Shown: piece by piece, positions 24,936 to 43,749 of the stretch
Layout: each line of letters begins with the position of its first letter
Numbering within the stretch: position 1 is the stretch's first letter
Assembly: GCA_964019155.1 (NCBI GenBank)
Contig: OZ025243.1
Coordinates: forward strand, 31,850,028-31,914,027
Source: Osedax fenrisi
Lineage: Eukaryota; Annelida; Polychaeta; Sabellida; Siboglinidae
Reading direction: 5' to 3'
DNA length: 64,000 nt
Notes under the pieces: model-generated
What the model saw: the letters and a program-made list of their open reading frames with translations, nothing else
Database searches by the model: none
Told to the model about the DNA's origin: nothing
Made by a program: the position numbers and the translations under genes

Positions 24936-25330
24936 TCCTGGCCGCGTATTATTACCGGCGAACTAGGCCGATACTAGGCGAGATATGACGATATCTGACG
25001 ATAGGCTACGAGATCGGGCACTAAACCACCGTGATAGTGATTGCGTAATGCAAATTAGCATTACGGTTATCGAGCGATGATTTCTCCGGGGAGGAAGGCA
25101 TCTCTCCGAAGAGATAGGAGTGGGAGGAACGGGAGTAGGAAGACGAGAAGGGGAGTACGGATAAATAGATATATCATCTAATCTACGTGCGTATATATCA
25201 CACACAAGCGCGCATACGTAGGCGCGCTTATGAATATCATGTGTCCCTTAATGGTCGTAATTAATCGAGTGGTACAGGCGGATATGATGATGTATGCACT
25301 TCATCATGTGTGTGTCCCTCATCATATGCT
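24936..25330. promoter_or_regulatory. GC-richer island with a palindromic POU/octamer site
   Basis: At 25045-25064 GTAATGCAAATTAGCATTAC is a near-perfect palindrome containing the octamer ATGCAAAT, a POU-domain site. Open frames flank it on both strands (plus, Arg-rich MISPGRKASLRRDRS; minus, 24963-25205, Pro/Ser-rich) but none is recognised. Confidence 0.3.
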
Positions 25331-26280
25331 AGTGCAGTCTCTTCTTATAATGGAGAGATAGGTGCATATCTGAGGGCATGCATATCTTCTTAGTCTACTT
25401 ATCTTGATATAATTTTAGCTATATATATATGTAGACTACCTTATATATATAGGTATAATGCTAGAATATATATATATTTTATAAAATATTTTATAATTTA
25501 CTTATAATGATCAGCTGATATCGGTACTGTATTATTTATACTAATGTATTTATAGATATGTATTTATCCTATGTATTATATAGAATAATACAATAGCATA
25601 ATATTTTATAACCTACTTTAGATGATGATATAGATAATTATGATTTGTTTAGAATATTATGTGTATTATAATAGATACAATATAAAAGTGTAAATAATAA
25701 CTTATGTTTATAAAATATGTCTATGTAGTAAACAAATTATAGTTAAAGTTGCAATAGATAAATAGTTTGAAATGTGACACATTCCGGAGTATCTATCCTA
25801 GATAATCCGATTGGAATGTAAAATCCGATTGGAATGTAATCGGTAATGGATTAACATCGGCAAGGAATGCGTAGTGTTATGTAACACTATGCTAGCGATA
25901 TGTATGAGCGGCATATTATGTAATGGTTGGATTCTATATCGGATCATTAATTACCCATCAACATACACAATTGTGCACTTCACAGATTATTTATATTATA
26001 CATGTATACAAATACATTTGTGTATTCTAAAATATTATATAATTGTTGTATGTTAATAAAATTTAGTATACATATACATGTATATTCTTTTATGTTTGAT
26101 ATTATATAATATGTATATTTAGTTATATAATACATTTTAATATTATTAAAAATATACATTCATTACGTCATTAGATACATTTATCACGTTCGAAGGTCAG
26201 AAGAATATTCGAGATGTAAATTTCAAATGTGCACATGGGAATTTTCAAATATTTGCAATGGATCCATGGTTGCAGTAATT
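25331..26280. other. AT-rich spacer
   Basis: AATCCGATTGGAATGTAA is repeated directly near 25807-25840. No gene seen. Confidence 0.5.
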
Positions 26281-31849
<5,569 letters not shown>

Positions 31850-31914
31850 ATTTCTGTCTCTATCGTTCGGAGTGAACAGACGTGTTTGCTTTCATAATTT
31901 CTATTGTTTATAAT

Positions 31915-31971
31915 TTCGACCAGCCTATTGTCATTCGACCAGCCTATTGTAATTCGACCAGCCTATCGTCC
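31915..31971 (+). repeat. Three tandem 19-bp units in the 5' UTR of element A
   Basis: TTCGACCAGCCTATTGTCA is repeated three times at exactly 19-bp spacing with few changes. Position and periodicity suggest an internal-promoter element; function is inferred. Confidence 0.85.
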
Positions 31972-32129
31972 TGTATAGTGCCGTATAACTTTCGTGTGTA
32001 TTGCATTACCTAAGCATCGATTATACATCTGGATATATGGATCTGAGAAACTGATTTTCTTCTTCACAGCTTAGTGTCTAAATTACTATATCTGATTTAG
32101 CGCTAACTTGTATATGGTTGGCATTGATC

Positions 32130-33017
32130 ATGCTTAGTAATTGTTTTCACTGCAATAAAATTGCTTCATCAGATACAATTACATGTACTTTTTGTAATAA
32201 TATTACTACTATATTATGTCTCTATGACGCTAAAATTATTGATGTACAGGTAGCTAATAATAATAAAACCAAAGCACCTCCGAATTATGCTAAATCTATA
32301 TTTAATAGTGTTAATTTTTTATTTAAATGCCCTAATTGCATATCAGCGGTACCTATCAATAAAAATGCATCAAATGATTCATTAATATTACCACAATTAA
32401 CTAGTATTAATGATAAATTAGATAATATTAAAAAACTAATTGAAACTACCACTCATGACTCCAATAATAATAATATGAAATTATCATATGCTGACTCACT
32501 GAAATCTATTTCTAATTTATCTACTCAACTAAAATCTTCATTAGAAACAAATATTAATTATAATCAAGCTTCTAATAATAATTCTAATATAGTAGTTATT
32601 GATAATATACCTCATCTAAATAATAATATGAATAATCTTCAATCAATTTTTCAATTATTTAAATTAGATATTAGTATAATTACTAATGCTAAATTTCATT
32701 TTAGTTCTGCCATTATTACTCTGAATTCTACCTTTTCTAGAGATCTAATATTATCTTCTACTAATCTATTGCGAAATTCTGATTTCAAAAATTTATTCGT
32801 TCACCCTTTGTTAACACCTGAAGTTAAACAATTCAAACATATTTCTTACCATGCTTTAAAAAGCAAATTAATTCAAGGTTATAAATGTGTTTTAAACCGA
32901 AGAAATAATAAATATGAATTAAGAAATATTATAAATATTGATGGTTCTGATGTAATTGACTGGAGTGGTAATCCTTATATACCATGTGATAATACATTTA
33001 ATGAATGGAAAATATAA
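32130..33017 (+). CDS. ORF1 protein of element A (zinc-knuckle, RRM-like nucleic-acid binder)
   Basis: 295 residues from ATG at 32130; an upstream in-frame TTG at 32118 is a less likely start, and a short out-of-frame ATG at 32114 overlaps it. Cysteines at 5, 8, 19, 22, 30, 67 and 70 (CFHC, CTFC, C, CPNC) form a PHD/RING-like metal-binding pattern found in ORF1 proteins of CR1-like elements, here without the usual His. An RRM-like region starts at IVVIDNIP (about 153) and is followed by a basic C-terminal part (LTPEVKQ, ALKSKLIQGYKCVLNRRNN) resembling the CTD of other ORF1 proteins. It probably coats the element RNA. Very Asn- and Ser-rich, in line with AT-rich codons. Confidence 0.8.
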   Translation: MLSNCFHCNKIASSDTITCTFCNNITTILCLYDAKIIDVQVANNNKTKAPPNYAKSIFNSVNFLFKCPNCISAVPINKNASNDSLILPQLTSINDKLDNIKKLIETTTHDSNNNNMKLSYADSLKSISNLSTQLKSSLETNINYNQASNNNSNIVVIDNIPHLNNNMNNLQSIFQLFKLDISIITNAKFHFSSAIITLNSTFSRDLILSSTNLLRNSDFKNLFVHPLLTPEVKQFKHISYHALKSKLIQGYKCVLNRRNNKYELRNIINIDGSDVIDWSGNPYIPCDNTFNEWKI

Positions 33018-33080
33018 TTTAATAGTTATATAAGTGATATCAAAAATAAATCTTCTGATCCACAATCAGCTTGACTAAAT

Positions 33081-35933
33081 GTGTCTACTAAGTCCTACCA
33101 CCCTACAATTTCATTAATAAATGCTCGTTCCGTTAAGGCAAATTTGATTTTCATTCATGATTTTATTAATGAATTTAATCATGACATCATAGCATTAACG
33201 GAAACATGGTTTAATGAAAACGACTGTGCAGTCATTTCTTCATTAAAATCAACAGATTATAATTTTATTCAAGCTAATCGTGTGTGTGGTCATACGGGTG
33301 GTGGAGTAGGTATACTGTATAAAAAAAGTATTGAACTTGTCAATTCAAGATTATTTGACTTACCTAATAGTGAATGTTTAATTTCAAACTTTAAATTAAA
33401 TTTTTGCAATAATTTTAAATTAATTGTAATTTATAGACCTCCAAGTAATGCTTATTCTTCTTTCATTGATTGTTTTTTTGAACTTGTTTCCCACATCTCT
33501 CTTACTAATACCGTTATTTTAGGAGATTTCAATTTTCATATTGGATCTGATAATACTGCTGCTTTCTCTTTTAATAATATTTTACAATCTTTATCTTTAA
33601 CTCAACATGTATCTGAAAGGACAGATATATCTAATAATATTCTTGATTTAATTATCAGTTCTAGTTTTCATCTAAATTATTTAACAATTCTTCCAATTAA
33701 ATTTCTTATTTCTGATCATTATGCTGTTTCATTCATTCTGAACGTTAATATTAACTGCAATTCAAATCGAACGATTAGCTACAGAAATATTCGTAATATT
33801 GATTATGAATCTTTTAGTACTGATATCAAGTATCATACTAGCTCCAATTTCAACAATTTATCTATATCTTTTTTAGATCAAATTCTTACTTTTCTACTGA
33901 ATAAATATGCTCCTTCTAAAAATAAAGTAGTTAGTGATCGTACTAATGAATGGTTCTCGAATGATAATTTATATATCAAACGCCAAATGAGAAAAGCTGA
34001 AAGAATGTTCAATAAAAACTCAACATCTTTTAACATGATAAATTTAAAAAAGTTAAAATTATCTTTTAAAAGGAGTATAACTTCTACTAAAAAAGAATTT
34101 TATAAAAATAAAATTTTAAAGTGTGGTAATAACATGGGCAAGCTTTATGCTTTCACTAATTCTCTTCTAGGTAAATCTCATCACAAATCTTATCCTAATA
34201 TTTCTGATGATATTTTATGTAATAATTTTAGTGATTTTTTCATTTCTAAAATTGATATTATTTACTCAGTCATTAAAATAAAATTGTCATCCCCTTCTAT
34301 AAATCAATACAATTATTTGAATAATTCCTCTGAAAATTCTCAAAATACTCATTTAAATCAAACTCCTACTCATACTCATTTTACGCTCCCTTCTAATGTT
34401 GACATCTATAATCTTTTAGTTACGGCTTCTTCTGCTTCTCCCTCTGATTCTCTGCCTCTTACTGTGATGAAATCTTTAGCTAACACACTCACTCCACTTT
34501 TTTCTTCAATCATTAATCAATCCCTTATTACAGGTGTTATTCCTTCTATTTTAAAACATTCTATTATTACTCCTATTTTAAAGAAAAATAGTCTTAATAT
34601 AAATGAACTCTCGAACTTTCGCCCTATTGCTCAACTACCTTTAATCTCTAAAATTCTCGAAAAAATTGTTTTTAAACAGATAACTACTTTTATTGATTTT
34701 AATAACTTATCCTGTAACTTACAAAGTGCTTTTAGAAAGAACCACAGTACAGAAACTGCGATAACTCTTATACTAAATGATATATATACATCTTTAGATA
34801 GAAATGATAAAATTCAGATTCTACTTCTAGATCTGTCATCTGCTTTTGATACGCTATCTTTTGATATCCTTTCAGATAGACTTTTAGACATTGGTATATC
34901 TTCAACTGCTCATGATTTCTTAATTGGATTTGTCACTAATAGAACTTTTTCTGTTAAGATCAATAACTCTTATTCTAAATCTCAATCATTTAAGTACGGG
35001 GTTCCGCAAGGATCCGTCTTAGGTCCACTACTATTCTCTATATATCTGAACCCAATAACTAATATTATCAAATCATTTAAAACATTAAGATTTCATCTAT
35101 ATGCTGATGATATTCTTATTTATTCTGTTAATAGTAGATTGGTCATGAATAATGAGCTAGTTGAATGTGCCAATCAAGTGAATACATGGCTACTTATGAA
35201 CAAACTTCTACTTAATACTTCTAAAACTGAATTACTGAACTTACCGCATAACTTTAATAACTTCACTGATATATTTATTGATAATATTAGAATTATTCCA
35301 TCACTAAAAATTAAATATCTTGGTATTACTATTGATAATAAATTGAATTTTGATGATCATATGTCAACTGTTTGCAGGAAAGCAAATTTTCATTTATATA
35401 ATATACGATATATAAGAAAGTTCATTAGCAAAGACCTCACTACGATGCTAATTAAAGCAATGGTATTTTCGTCGACTAATTATTGTAATTCGATATATTT
35501 AGGTCTATCCAAAAAATTGAATAAATGTATCTATAGAATTGATCATTCGGCAGTACGATTAATCTATCAACAACCTTTATTTGATCACTTGAGTGTTACA
35601 TCGCGTCAACATAATCTTAATATTCTCAACAATATTAATAGAAGCAAATATAGAATTCTATGTATAATTCATAAATCACTCACTGCATGTCCTTCATATA
35701 TTAGAACTTGCCTATCAGTTAAAGTGCCTATCTGTCGTGAACTTCGATCATCTAATGATGTATACTGCTTACAAGTTAAGAAATCAGTGAAACCAGTAAC
35801 TTCCAAGAGAGCCTTTCAATACTATGCGCCGCCACTATGGAATTATCTTCCCTTGAAAATAAGAATGATTCCTAATCACGATACCTTTAAATTTAATTTA
35901 AAACGTTATTTATTCAATATTGAAAAGTCTTAA
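33081..35933 (+). CDS. ORF2 protein of element A: AP endonuclease and reverse transcriptase
   Basis: About 950 residues without a stop. Endonuclease: INARS (N14), ALTETW (E41), GGGVGILY (73-80), YRPPS, GDFNFH (D149, N151), LDLI and SDH (211-213), the full catalytic set of APE-type LINE nucleases. RT: SNFRPIAQLPLISKILEK (about 511), LQSAFRKNHSTETA, LLLDLSSAFDTL (D584), YGVPQGSVLGP (about 639) and YADD (674-677), then the usual CR1-type C-terminal region ending WNYLPLKIRM. It performs target-primed reverse transcription. The frame opens at a GTG after a stop; no ATG lies in frame near the N-terminus, and the nearest ATG (33079) is out of frame, so start and translation by reinitiation are uncertain. 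Confidence 0.9.
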   Translation: MSTKSYHPTISLINARSVKANLIFIHDFINEFNHDIIALTETWFNENDCAVISSLKSTDYNFIQANRVCGHTGGGVGILYKKSIELVNSRLFDLPNSECLISNFKLNFCNNFKLIVIYRPPSNAYSSFIDCFFELVSHISLTNTVILGDFNFHIGSDNTAAFSFNNILQSLSLTQHVSERTDISNNILDLIISSSFHLNYLTILPIKFLISDHYAVSFILNVNINCNSNRTISYRNIRNIDYESFSTDIKYHTSSNFNNLSISFLDQILTFLLNKYAPSKNKVVSDRTNEWFSNDNLYIKRQMRKAERMFNKNSTSFNMINLKKLKLSFKRSITSTKKEFYKNKILKCGNNMGKLYAFTNSLLGKSHHKSYPNISDDILCNNFSDFFISKIDIIYSVIKIKLSSPSINQYNYLNNSSENSQNTHLNQTPTHTHFTLPSNVDIYNLLVTASSASPSDSLPLTVMKSLANTLTPLFSSIINQSLITGVIPSILKHSIITPILKKNSLNINELSNFRPIAQLPLISKILEKIVFKQITTFIDFNNLSCNLQSAFRKNHSTETAITLILNDIYTSLDRNDKIQILLLDLSSAFDTLSFDILSDRLLDIGISSTAHDFLIGFVTNRTFSVKINNSYSKSQSFKYGVPQGSVLGPLLFSIYLNPITNIIKSFKTLRFHLYADDILIYSVNSRLVMNNELVECANQVNTWLLMNKLLLNTSKTELLNLPHNFNNFTDIFIDNIRIIPSLKIKYLGITIDNKLNFDDHMSTVCRKANFHLYNIRYIRKFISKDLTTMLIKAMVFSSTNYCNSIYLGLSKKLNKCIYRIDHSAVRLIYQQPLFDHLSVTSRQHNLNILNNINRSKYRILCIIHKSLTACPSYIRTCLSVKVPICRELRSSNDVYCLQVKKSVKPVTSKRAFQYYAPPLWNYLPLKIRMIPNHDTFKFNLKRYLFNIEKS

Positions 35934-36195
35934 TTTATTATTTTTACGTTATTTATGTTATGTATGTTATTGATATGTTTTATTTTCCATATGACATTAT
36001 ATCATATGGTTTTTTTTTTATATATCAATAACCAATATTGCATTTTGCAATGTACAGTTTATAATAATACTAATTATTATTTTGTTTATATTCAATTATG
36101 TTATTTTTGTTTGTTTGCTTTGTTACACTCTTGAGAACGCCTGGTGTGTTATTTGCAGTGTTTAAATAAATCGTTTTGATTGATTGATTGATTGA

Positions 36196-37622
<1,427 letters not shown>

Positions 37623-38085
37623 CGATATACGGACGATGTTTAATTATCTTATTTTCCTTATCGCGGTTGAAGGGCGGTAATGAATAGATCAATGATATTA
37701 TCGAGTTAGTGATAGGGTTATGGTTAGCAGGCGACATGTTGAGTGAATACATGGGTGTGTGTATGTGTTTACGTGTATATGTGTTTGTATTCGAAACATG
37801 TGCACATTCGAAACCTTTAGTAGATTTATTTTTTAACACGTGCATTATTAGTATAAATAATATATTGATTTTATTTATAATTTAATTTAATTTATTTCTA
37901 TTTATTCATTCAATATGTATATACTATTCAATATATTAAAGTACTAAATATACATTCATTAATTCCAAAATAAATAAATATAAATATATAATATATTAAT
38001 TATATTGTAAATTTATATTTAATATATAATACTTTATAATGTTTCTATATGTATTATTATTGGTTTTATATATATACATTTTCAA
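37623..38085. other. AT-rich spacer
   Basis: Nothing recognisable beyond AT-rich sequence. Confidence 0.5.
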
Positions 38086-39376
38086 ATTTTATATATTATA
38101 TAAATATAAATTAATAATTTTCGTGTATTTATAACTGTACATGGCTTAAGACAAGGATTAATCATGATGACATCTTCAAGTGATTTAATAATCAAATCTA
38201 AGATTAAGTATTTTATTGTATGAACCAGATTTTTGAAAAAATCAAGGGAAGTGGATCTATTGGAGAAATAGAATTGCATTCATAATCAAATTATGGATTT
38301 CAGTTATTGTGGGAAATGAAAACATAGTACGTTTACAAGATATAGGTTGGGAAATACGATGGGCAGTCAGAATCAAATGTGATAGCACTAGCTTGGTTTA
38401 ATACAATCAAAAATACTAGGAAGTTTAGATAATAAGCATTTCACATATAAAGTACACATTAAAGAAGCAGTTAGATAATTATGTTTTTGTTTAATATTAC
38501 TTCTAAGGATATTTTAACAGTTATAAACATATTTCTAGAGTTGTTGCCACAAGCATTAAGTATCTGTTCATAATACATACATTTCTGTGAGGTTCATTCT
38601 AAAATCTATGCTTTCCTGATCATCATGCAATTTAATTTATTCAGGAGAGACTGGTGTATCCTGCTCTCAAATTTCCCTAACGATATTTTAAATTTAAGAG
38701 ATGGGAAGATGGATAGAGGAGCAAGTGATTAAAGGGAATATGAGATACATCAATGTAGGCTATCAAATGATAGGTTGGTATTCGATAAATTATATAAGAT
38801 TCTAAATCCAAGTTCAATATAATTTAGGTTTCTAAGCTCTCTATGATATATTAAGAATGTAGTTGAAGGAAGTTTTTCCAAAAGAAGTGAAGCTTGTATG
38901 GCGTAGTGGTTAGTCAACAGGTCAGAACGTATACACGAAGAAACAAATTGAAGAGGAATATCAGTAGGAGTAAATATAAGATCTAAAATGTTAACACTAA
39001 CATGAATAGTATAGTTTTTGATGTTGATGTAAACAAAGAGATTCGGTCAAATAACGAATGTGATTGAGAATGAGGATCAAAGTGATAGTTAAATTCACCC
39101 ACAATCATAATGTTATATTCATTATGATGTAAACAATCATTAATTAAGTCAGAGAATTCACCAGAGAAAGTAGAAAAATAAGGCTTAGGAGGACGATAAA
39201 TTACAATGATGCGAAGTGAATTAGATTGAAGATTAAATTTACAAGAAATACAATCGATATACGAAAGAATTATGGGAGATATGGAAGGAAATGATAAATC
39301 CTCGTGTACTAATATACCCACACCTCCACCATGACTAGAAGTACGTGGGAGAAGATACATATTGTAATTAGCTTAG
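38086..39376 (-). pseudogene. Decayed non-LTR retrotransposon D, mainly endonuclease
   Basis: On the minus strand from 39376: NYNMYLLPRTSSHGGGVGIL, IIVIYRPPKPYFSTF, IVGEFNYHF (GDFN box with Asp changed to Glu), VNILDLIFTPT, then LLTNHYAI where active copies have DHY. Downstream YYEQILNACGNNSRNMF matches the linker YKNKILKCGNN of element A. The rest, to about 38086, is very eroded. The changed endonuclease residues and stops show it is inactive. Confidence 0.75.
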
Positions 39377-39418
39377 TTACACAATGAAAATATATCAGTA
39401 TCATGATATATTATTTAA

Positions 39419-39545
39419 TATATATATATATATATATCATTATATGTGTACATGTATTTATTCTTGTTTTTATTTGGTCTATTTATTATCAGATTATGAG
39501 GTGTCCCTGGTTTATAGGTATATATATAGCACATACATACAAACA

Positions 39546-39620
<75 letters not shown>
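39419..39620. repeat. Interrupted (TA)n tracts
   Basis: TA runs at 39419-39438 and 39548-39620 with single GATA breaks. The Ile-Tyr frames through them are not genes. Confidence 0.9.
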
Positions 39621-39622
<2 letters not shown>

Positions 39623-39714
39623 AGGTATTACTGTAACTATAGTAACATATTAACTCACTATTGGTATATACCTATATGTATAGCACACACAGCCACACAT
39701 ATATACACGTACGT

Positions 39715-40807
39715 TAAGAGTGATTTAATTTTAAAGATCCTAAACCGGCATAGTAGATTCTATAGATATGATGCTCATGATACTATTTTATTAAACCATA
39801 TTCATTTTGGTTCATTATTGGTGGTGCGCCGGAGGTTTTAAAAAACAAAATTATTAAAAAAAAATAAATCTCGAAATGTCGTTATTCCTATGTAATTGTA
39901 TTGTATATGTTTATAAAAAATGTCCTTGAGGACATTTATTTGAATTCTGTACATTTTATTTGTATTGTATTGTAATGGGTATATATATAATAATGAGTAC
40001 TTTTTTTAAATACTATATTCTTCTAATAGATAACATTAATTATAAGAGTAAATAGTATCTATAGTATCCCTAATTACAATATTAGTTATTAGATAATTAA
40101 TTTAAACAATAAAATAAATTTTATATATATACAAATTTTCTAAAAATTAGGCCACTTTGACTATTTATTAAAATTATAAAAAGTTATTTTTTTAAATTTA
40201 TAATACTTGTACGTTAAAATATAACATCTTAAGATGAAGTAGAAAAAAAAAAAAAAAAAAATCTTAAAATGTGTAAAGGTACCAATCCACAGAAAAAATG
40301 GTCATTTTTTGATAATTTTTAACAAAATTAAAGAAATACCAGGGTAGTTATTATTTTTTCGGCCAAATTGTAATATATAGTGATTAATTAATTGTTTTTT
40401 TTTGTTATATATAATATAAATTGATAAAATATGACAATTCTGTACACAATTATGAGAGGTCAAAACAAATTCTGGAAAATCCTATAATTTAAAAAATAAT
40501 CCTAGAAATAAAATTAATTTTGTTATGAATTTATAATATTCAAAGGAACTATACACATTACACATATTCTGAAAAATTCATGATTGTAGCTTAATTATAA
40601 CTGTGAAAAATATACACATTTATGTTTTTTTGGTATTCTCCTATCTATTCCCATGTTAAATGTTGTTAAATTTGACCAGCCTGGCGCATGTACAATATTG
40701 ACCTAAATTAAAAAAAAAAATTGTTGTGTATTCTCTATACTCATATTTTGATGTTCCAAATGCCGGTAAGGAATCGAAAACCAATAGCATGTTTAAAATC
40801 ACTCTTA
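39715..40807. mobile_element. TIR DNA transposon, ~1.1 kb, ACGTACGT flanks
   Basis: TAAGAGTGATTT at the left is inverted as AAATCACTCTTA at the right, and ACGTACGT sits on both outer sides (39707-39714, 40808-40815). Because that octamer is self-complementary it can be read as an 8-bp duplication, as part of the TIR, or around a TTAA target. CCGGCAT recurs inverted about 35-45 bp inside each end. The interior is A/T-rich without transposase. Confidence 0.6.
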
Positions 40808-40932
40808 ACGTACGTCGTACATGTGTGTATGAACATATGTATAAGTCAGCGTCTATGACGATTAATTAAGTATATTTTATCGATTATAGTATAATGAAAA
40901 CAAGATTATTACTCGTATTGCCACACAACTAT

Positions 40933-40990
<58 letters not shown>

Positions 40991-41219
40991 GTATATGTAT
41001 ATGTGTATATATGTATATTTTGTGAATGTGTGATGTCTAGTATGCTATTTATTGCGTAATATTTCTAATAATTATAATAATAATAGTCTAGCGCTATATT
41101 ATATATATAGAAATATCGACAGATAGAAAGTATATTAGTAGGTGAATATGTATACATGAACACACACACACACATATATATATACACGGTTATTATATAA
41201 TATATAATGTTTATTAGCG

Positions 41220-41500
41220 TGATTAGTCACCATTACACGACGACTGGCGCCGGTATGAGCCAGATTACGTCATAGGCCACCACCATCGCCACTGATGATG
41301 ATGATGTAATGTCCGCCGAGTCAGAGATCGCAACGTTATGCAAGTCGACTACCGCAGCACGACGCGTCTATCTTCATCAACTCTCTCGTGATGTCATTGG
41401 TGGGGTCGGGACACTCACGTGATGTTACACATGCACAGTCATGTGACCATGGGATAATAATGACGTAATACTAGATTCCCCATTGGGAACACGATTTTCG
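41220..41500. promoter_or_regulatory. Promoter-like island with CRE-type and E-box/M-box motifs
   Basis: Motifs: TTACGTCA (41265-41272), TGACGTAA (about 41461), TCACGTGAT (41415-41423) and TCATGTGAC (41439-41447); the last two resemble USF/MITF/TFE sites. A minus-strand frame (NVAISDSADITSSSSSVAM and on) is open for about 45 codons but is not recognised. GC content far exceeds the surroundings. Confidence 0.35.
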
Positions 41501-41599
41501 TTAACATGTACGCCGCAAAATAGCAGTATTTATAAACAATCGAGAAGATATTAAGTAATAAAATTTACTAAATAATAATAAACAATCATATATATATAT

Positions 41600-42706
41600 A
41601 TATATGGTACTCTGATCTACTCTCAATAAATATAGCATCGACTCTAATATAACTTTAATGATAACATCATTATATCAAAATTCCACAAGCGCAATGCTGT
41701 TTATTAGTATACAAGGTCAGATGTGCAAGAAAACTGCTGGTGTGAGACATGGATGTCTACTATCTCCTGTGCTCTTCAATTTATTTCTTGAAGAGATTAT
41801 ATCTGGAATTCAAGATTAACATTTATCTACAATATCAACTGGTTGGCGAAATCTATCTAATCTCAGATTCGCCGATGATATAGACTTGTTAGTTGGATCA
41901 AACGATGAACTGAAAATTCTCACAAACAAGCTGTCAAATAGTGATAGCCGGTATGGAATGCAAATTAGTGCATAATTGATCAAGATAATGATCCACAGTA
42001 ATAACAGAAATATTCATTCCAACATGCAATTATATGGAAAAATCTAGAAGAAGTAGACCAGTTTAAATATATCGGTGCTATAATTCAAAAGATGGCTCAA
42101 TTGACTCTGAGATTAAAATAAAATTATATCAAGCTATATAGGCTATGGTAAGGCTAACTACAATATGGAATAGCTAAGATATCCTTTTCAAGCTAAAATA
42201 TAAGCTCTATCGTTATCTAGTATTGTATATTCTAACTAATGGTTGAGAATCTTGGACTATAATTGCCCTTTCAACAAAAAACTTCAATGTTTCAAAAACA
42301 AATCTCACAGTAAACTTTTTGGAATAACATACAAATAAATGAAGACAAACGAGTATATTAAAGATGTTATGATAAGTTTAATTGGTACATGCACCAATAT
42401 TACAGTCAACCCGTCGAAGAAAATTAATATTTGGTACGGTCGTATACTTAGACATGACAACCTCAGCAAAACATCCTACAATGTATGGTTGAAGGTATCG
42501 CAAATATGGTAGACCCAAAAGAAAATGGATTGATGATATTAAAGAATGGAGAAAGATGACTCAGTCTGACTTTAATGGTGAAACCACACGATCGCAACGA
42601 ATAGCGGTACACCTATATGATATATGCTATATGCTATAGCATTGTATAACAACCAGCTCATTGATTTCCCCTACGATTCGCGAGTCAAGGGAATAAAGTA
42701 AAGTAA

Positions 42707-42707
<1 letters not shown>
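41600..42707 (+). pseudogene. RTE-type non-LTR retrotransposon fragment G (3' half)
   Basis: Starts near (TA)n at 41588-41605. Recognisable: KKTAGVRHGCLLSPVLFNLF (RQGC box with Gln changed to His), LRFADDIDLLVGSNDEL, LTNKLS..YGMQI, YGRILRHDNLSKTS, RYRKYGRPKRKWIDDIKEW and the terminal LISPTIRESRE. Stops and frameshifts are common. It ends in GAATAAAGTAAAGTAAG then (TA)n, followed at once by SINE S3. RTE-type assignment rests on these C-terminal motifs. Confidence 0.8.
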
Positions 42708-42750
<43 letters not shown>

Positions 42751-42753
<3 letters not shown>

Positions 42754-43084
42754 CTACCTATGTGGCTCAGTTGGTTATGTAAGTTATATGTAAGTTTATA
42801 TAAGTTATCAAATAAACAAGTAGTTGAATGTGGATTAAAGTCCCGGCCGGAACAATAAAATAGGTATTTAAATAATATTTAGAAGTGATCTTAATATAAT
42901 TGTGTATAAATAAATGATCGGCTCTTATTGAAACTATGGATGCATTAACATAAGAGCGACTTCGTAGCGATATTAGTGCCATATGGGAATACGTGAAAAC
43001 TTCATCTACAGCTATAGATAAGTTATCAGTTCACGGGTGAAAAGACTCCACTACATACAAAATAACAATAACAACAATAACAGT
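42751..43084 (+). mobile_element. tRNA-derived SINE copy S3 with clear box A
   Basis: TGTGGCTCAGTTGG at 42761-42774 is a good tRNA box A; GGATTAAAGTCCCGG at about 42832 is a degenerate box B. The shared body and a tail of AATAACAATAACAACAATAAC follow. It starts at the end of a (TA)n tract that follows relic G. Confidence 0.85.
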
Positions 43085-43397
43085 ATTATATATATATGTA
43101 ATATACCGATGTTATATATATAAATATATTTATATATATACTATTGGATTCTACATACATTTAAGTGAGGAATATTAATAAATCATATATGGAATGGGGA
43201 ACTATTTTAATTATATTCAATATTTCATTTTATTATAAACTAGCCATGTTTAGTTTAGTAGATAATATCATTTAATAATCTCATTCTAATAATAATCTAT
43301 ATTACAGTAAATTGTGTGTAGTTTTAGTTGTATTAATAAAATAAAGTTACTACTTATTAAAACCAAAGTATCATTAATGATATATATATATATATAA

Positions 43398-43449
<52 letters not shown>

Positions 43450-43715
43450 TTGTCTATGTTTATATACGTTTTCTATATAATAAATAACAATACCATACTT
43501 ACGATATATATACGACCCATAATTCGAACATTAAACATTAAATGTCATTACATAATATGCGGATGTATGTAATTATCCTCATTGTTCTTAGAATACTAAT
43601 ATAAGTAGTATCGTAACATAACTAGTGCATTATTAAAGCGTACCCTTAACGTACCAGTAACATTAGCGATGATTTAGAGATATTTCATAATATCATTAGT
43701 TAATGCACTAGTACA
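43085..43715. other. AT-rich spacer with (TA)n
   Basis: (TA)n at 43381-43447. No gene seen. Confidence 0.6.
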
Positions 43716-43749
43716 ATACACACTAGGGATGTACATGATGCTCAAATCT

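Larger units (their letters stand above)
31850..36195 (+). mobile_element. Apparently full-length non-LTR retrotransposon A (CR1/L2-like, two ORFs)
   Basis: It has a 5' UTR of about 280 bp with tandem 19-mers, ORF1 (32130-33017), a 63-bp gap, ORF2 (33081-35933) and a 3' UTR of about 260 bp. The 3' end, GTGTTTAAATAAATCGTTTT, carries AATAAA and closes with four to five GATT units. Element B shares the same terminal block. (TAG)n lies directly on both sides. Both ORFs are uninterrupted, so insertion is likely recent. Confidence 0.88.

Noticed and set aside
39617..39841. Protein ending GSLLVVRRRF
   Set aside because: It begins in a TA tract and lies inside a TIR element; no conserved domain.
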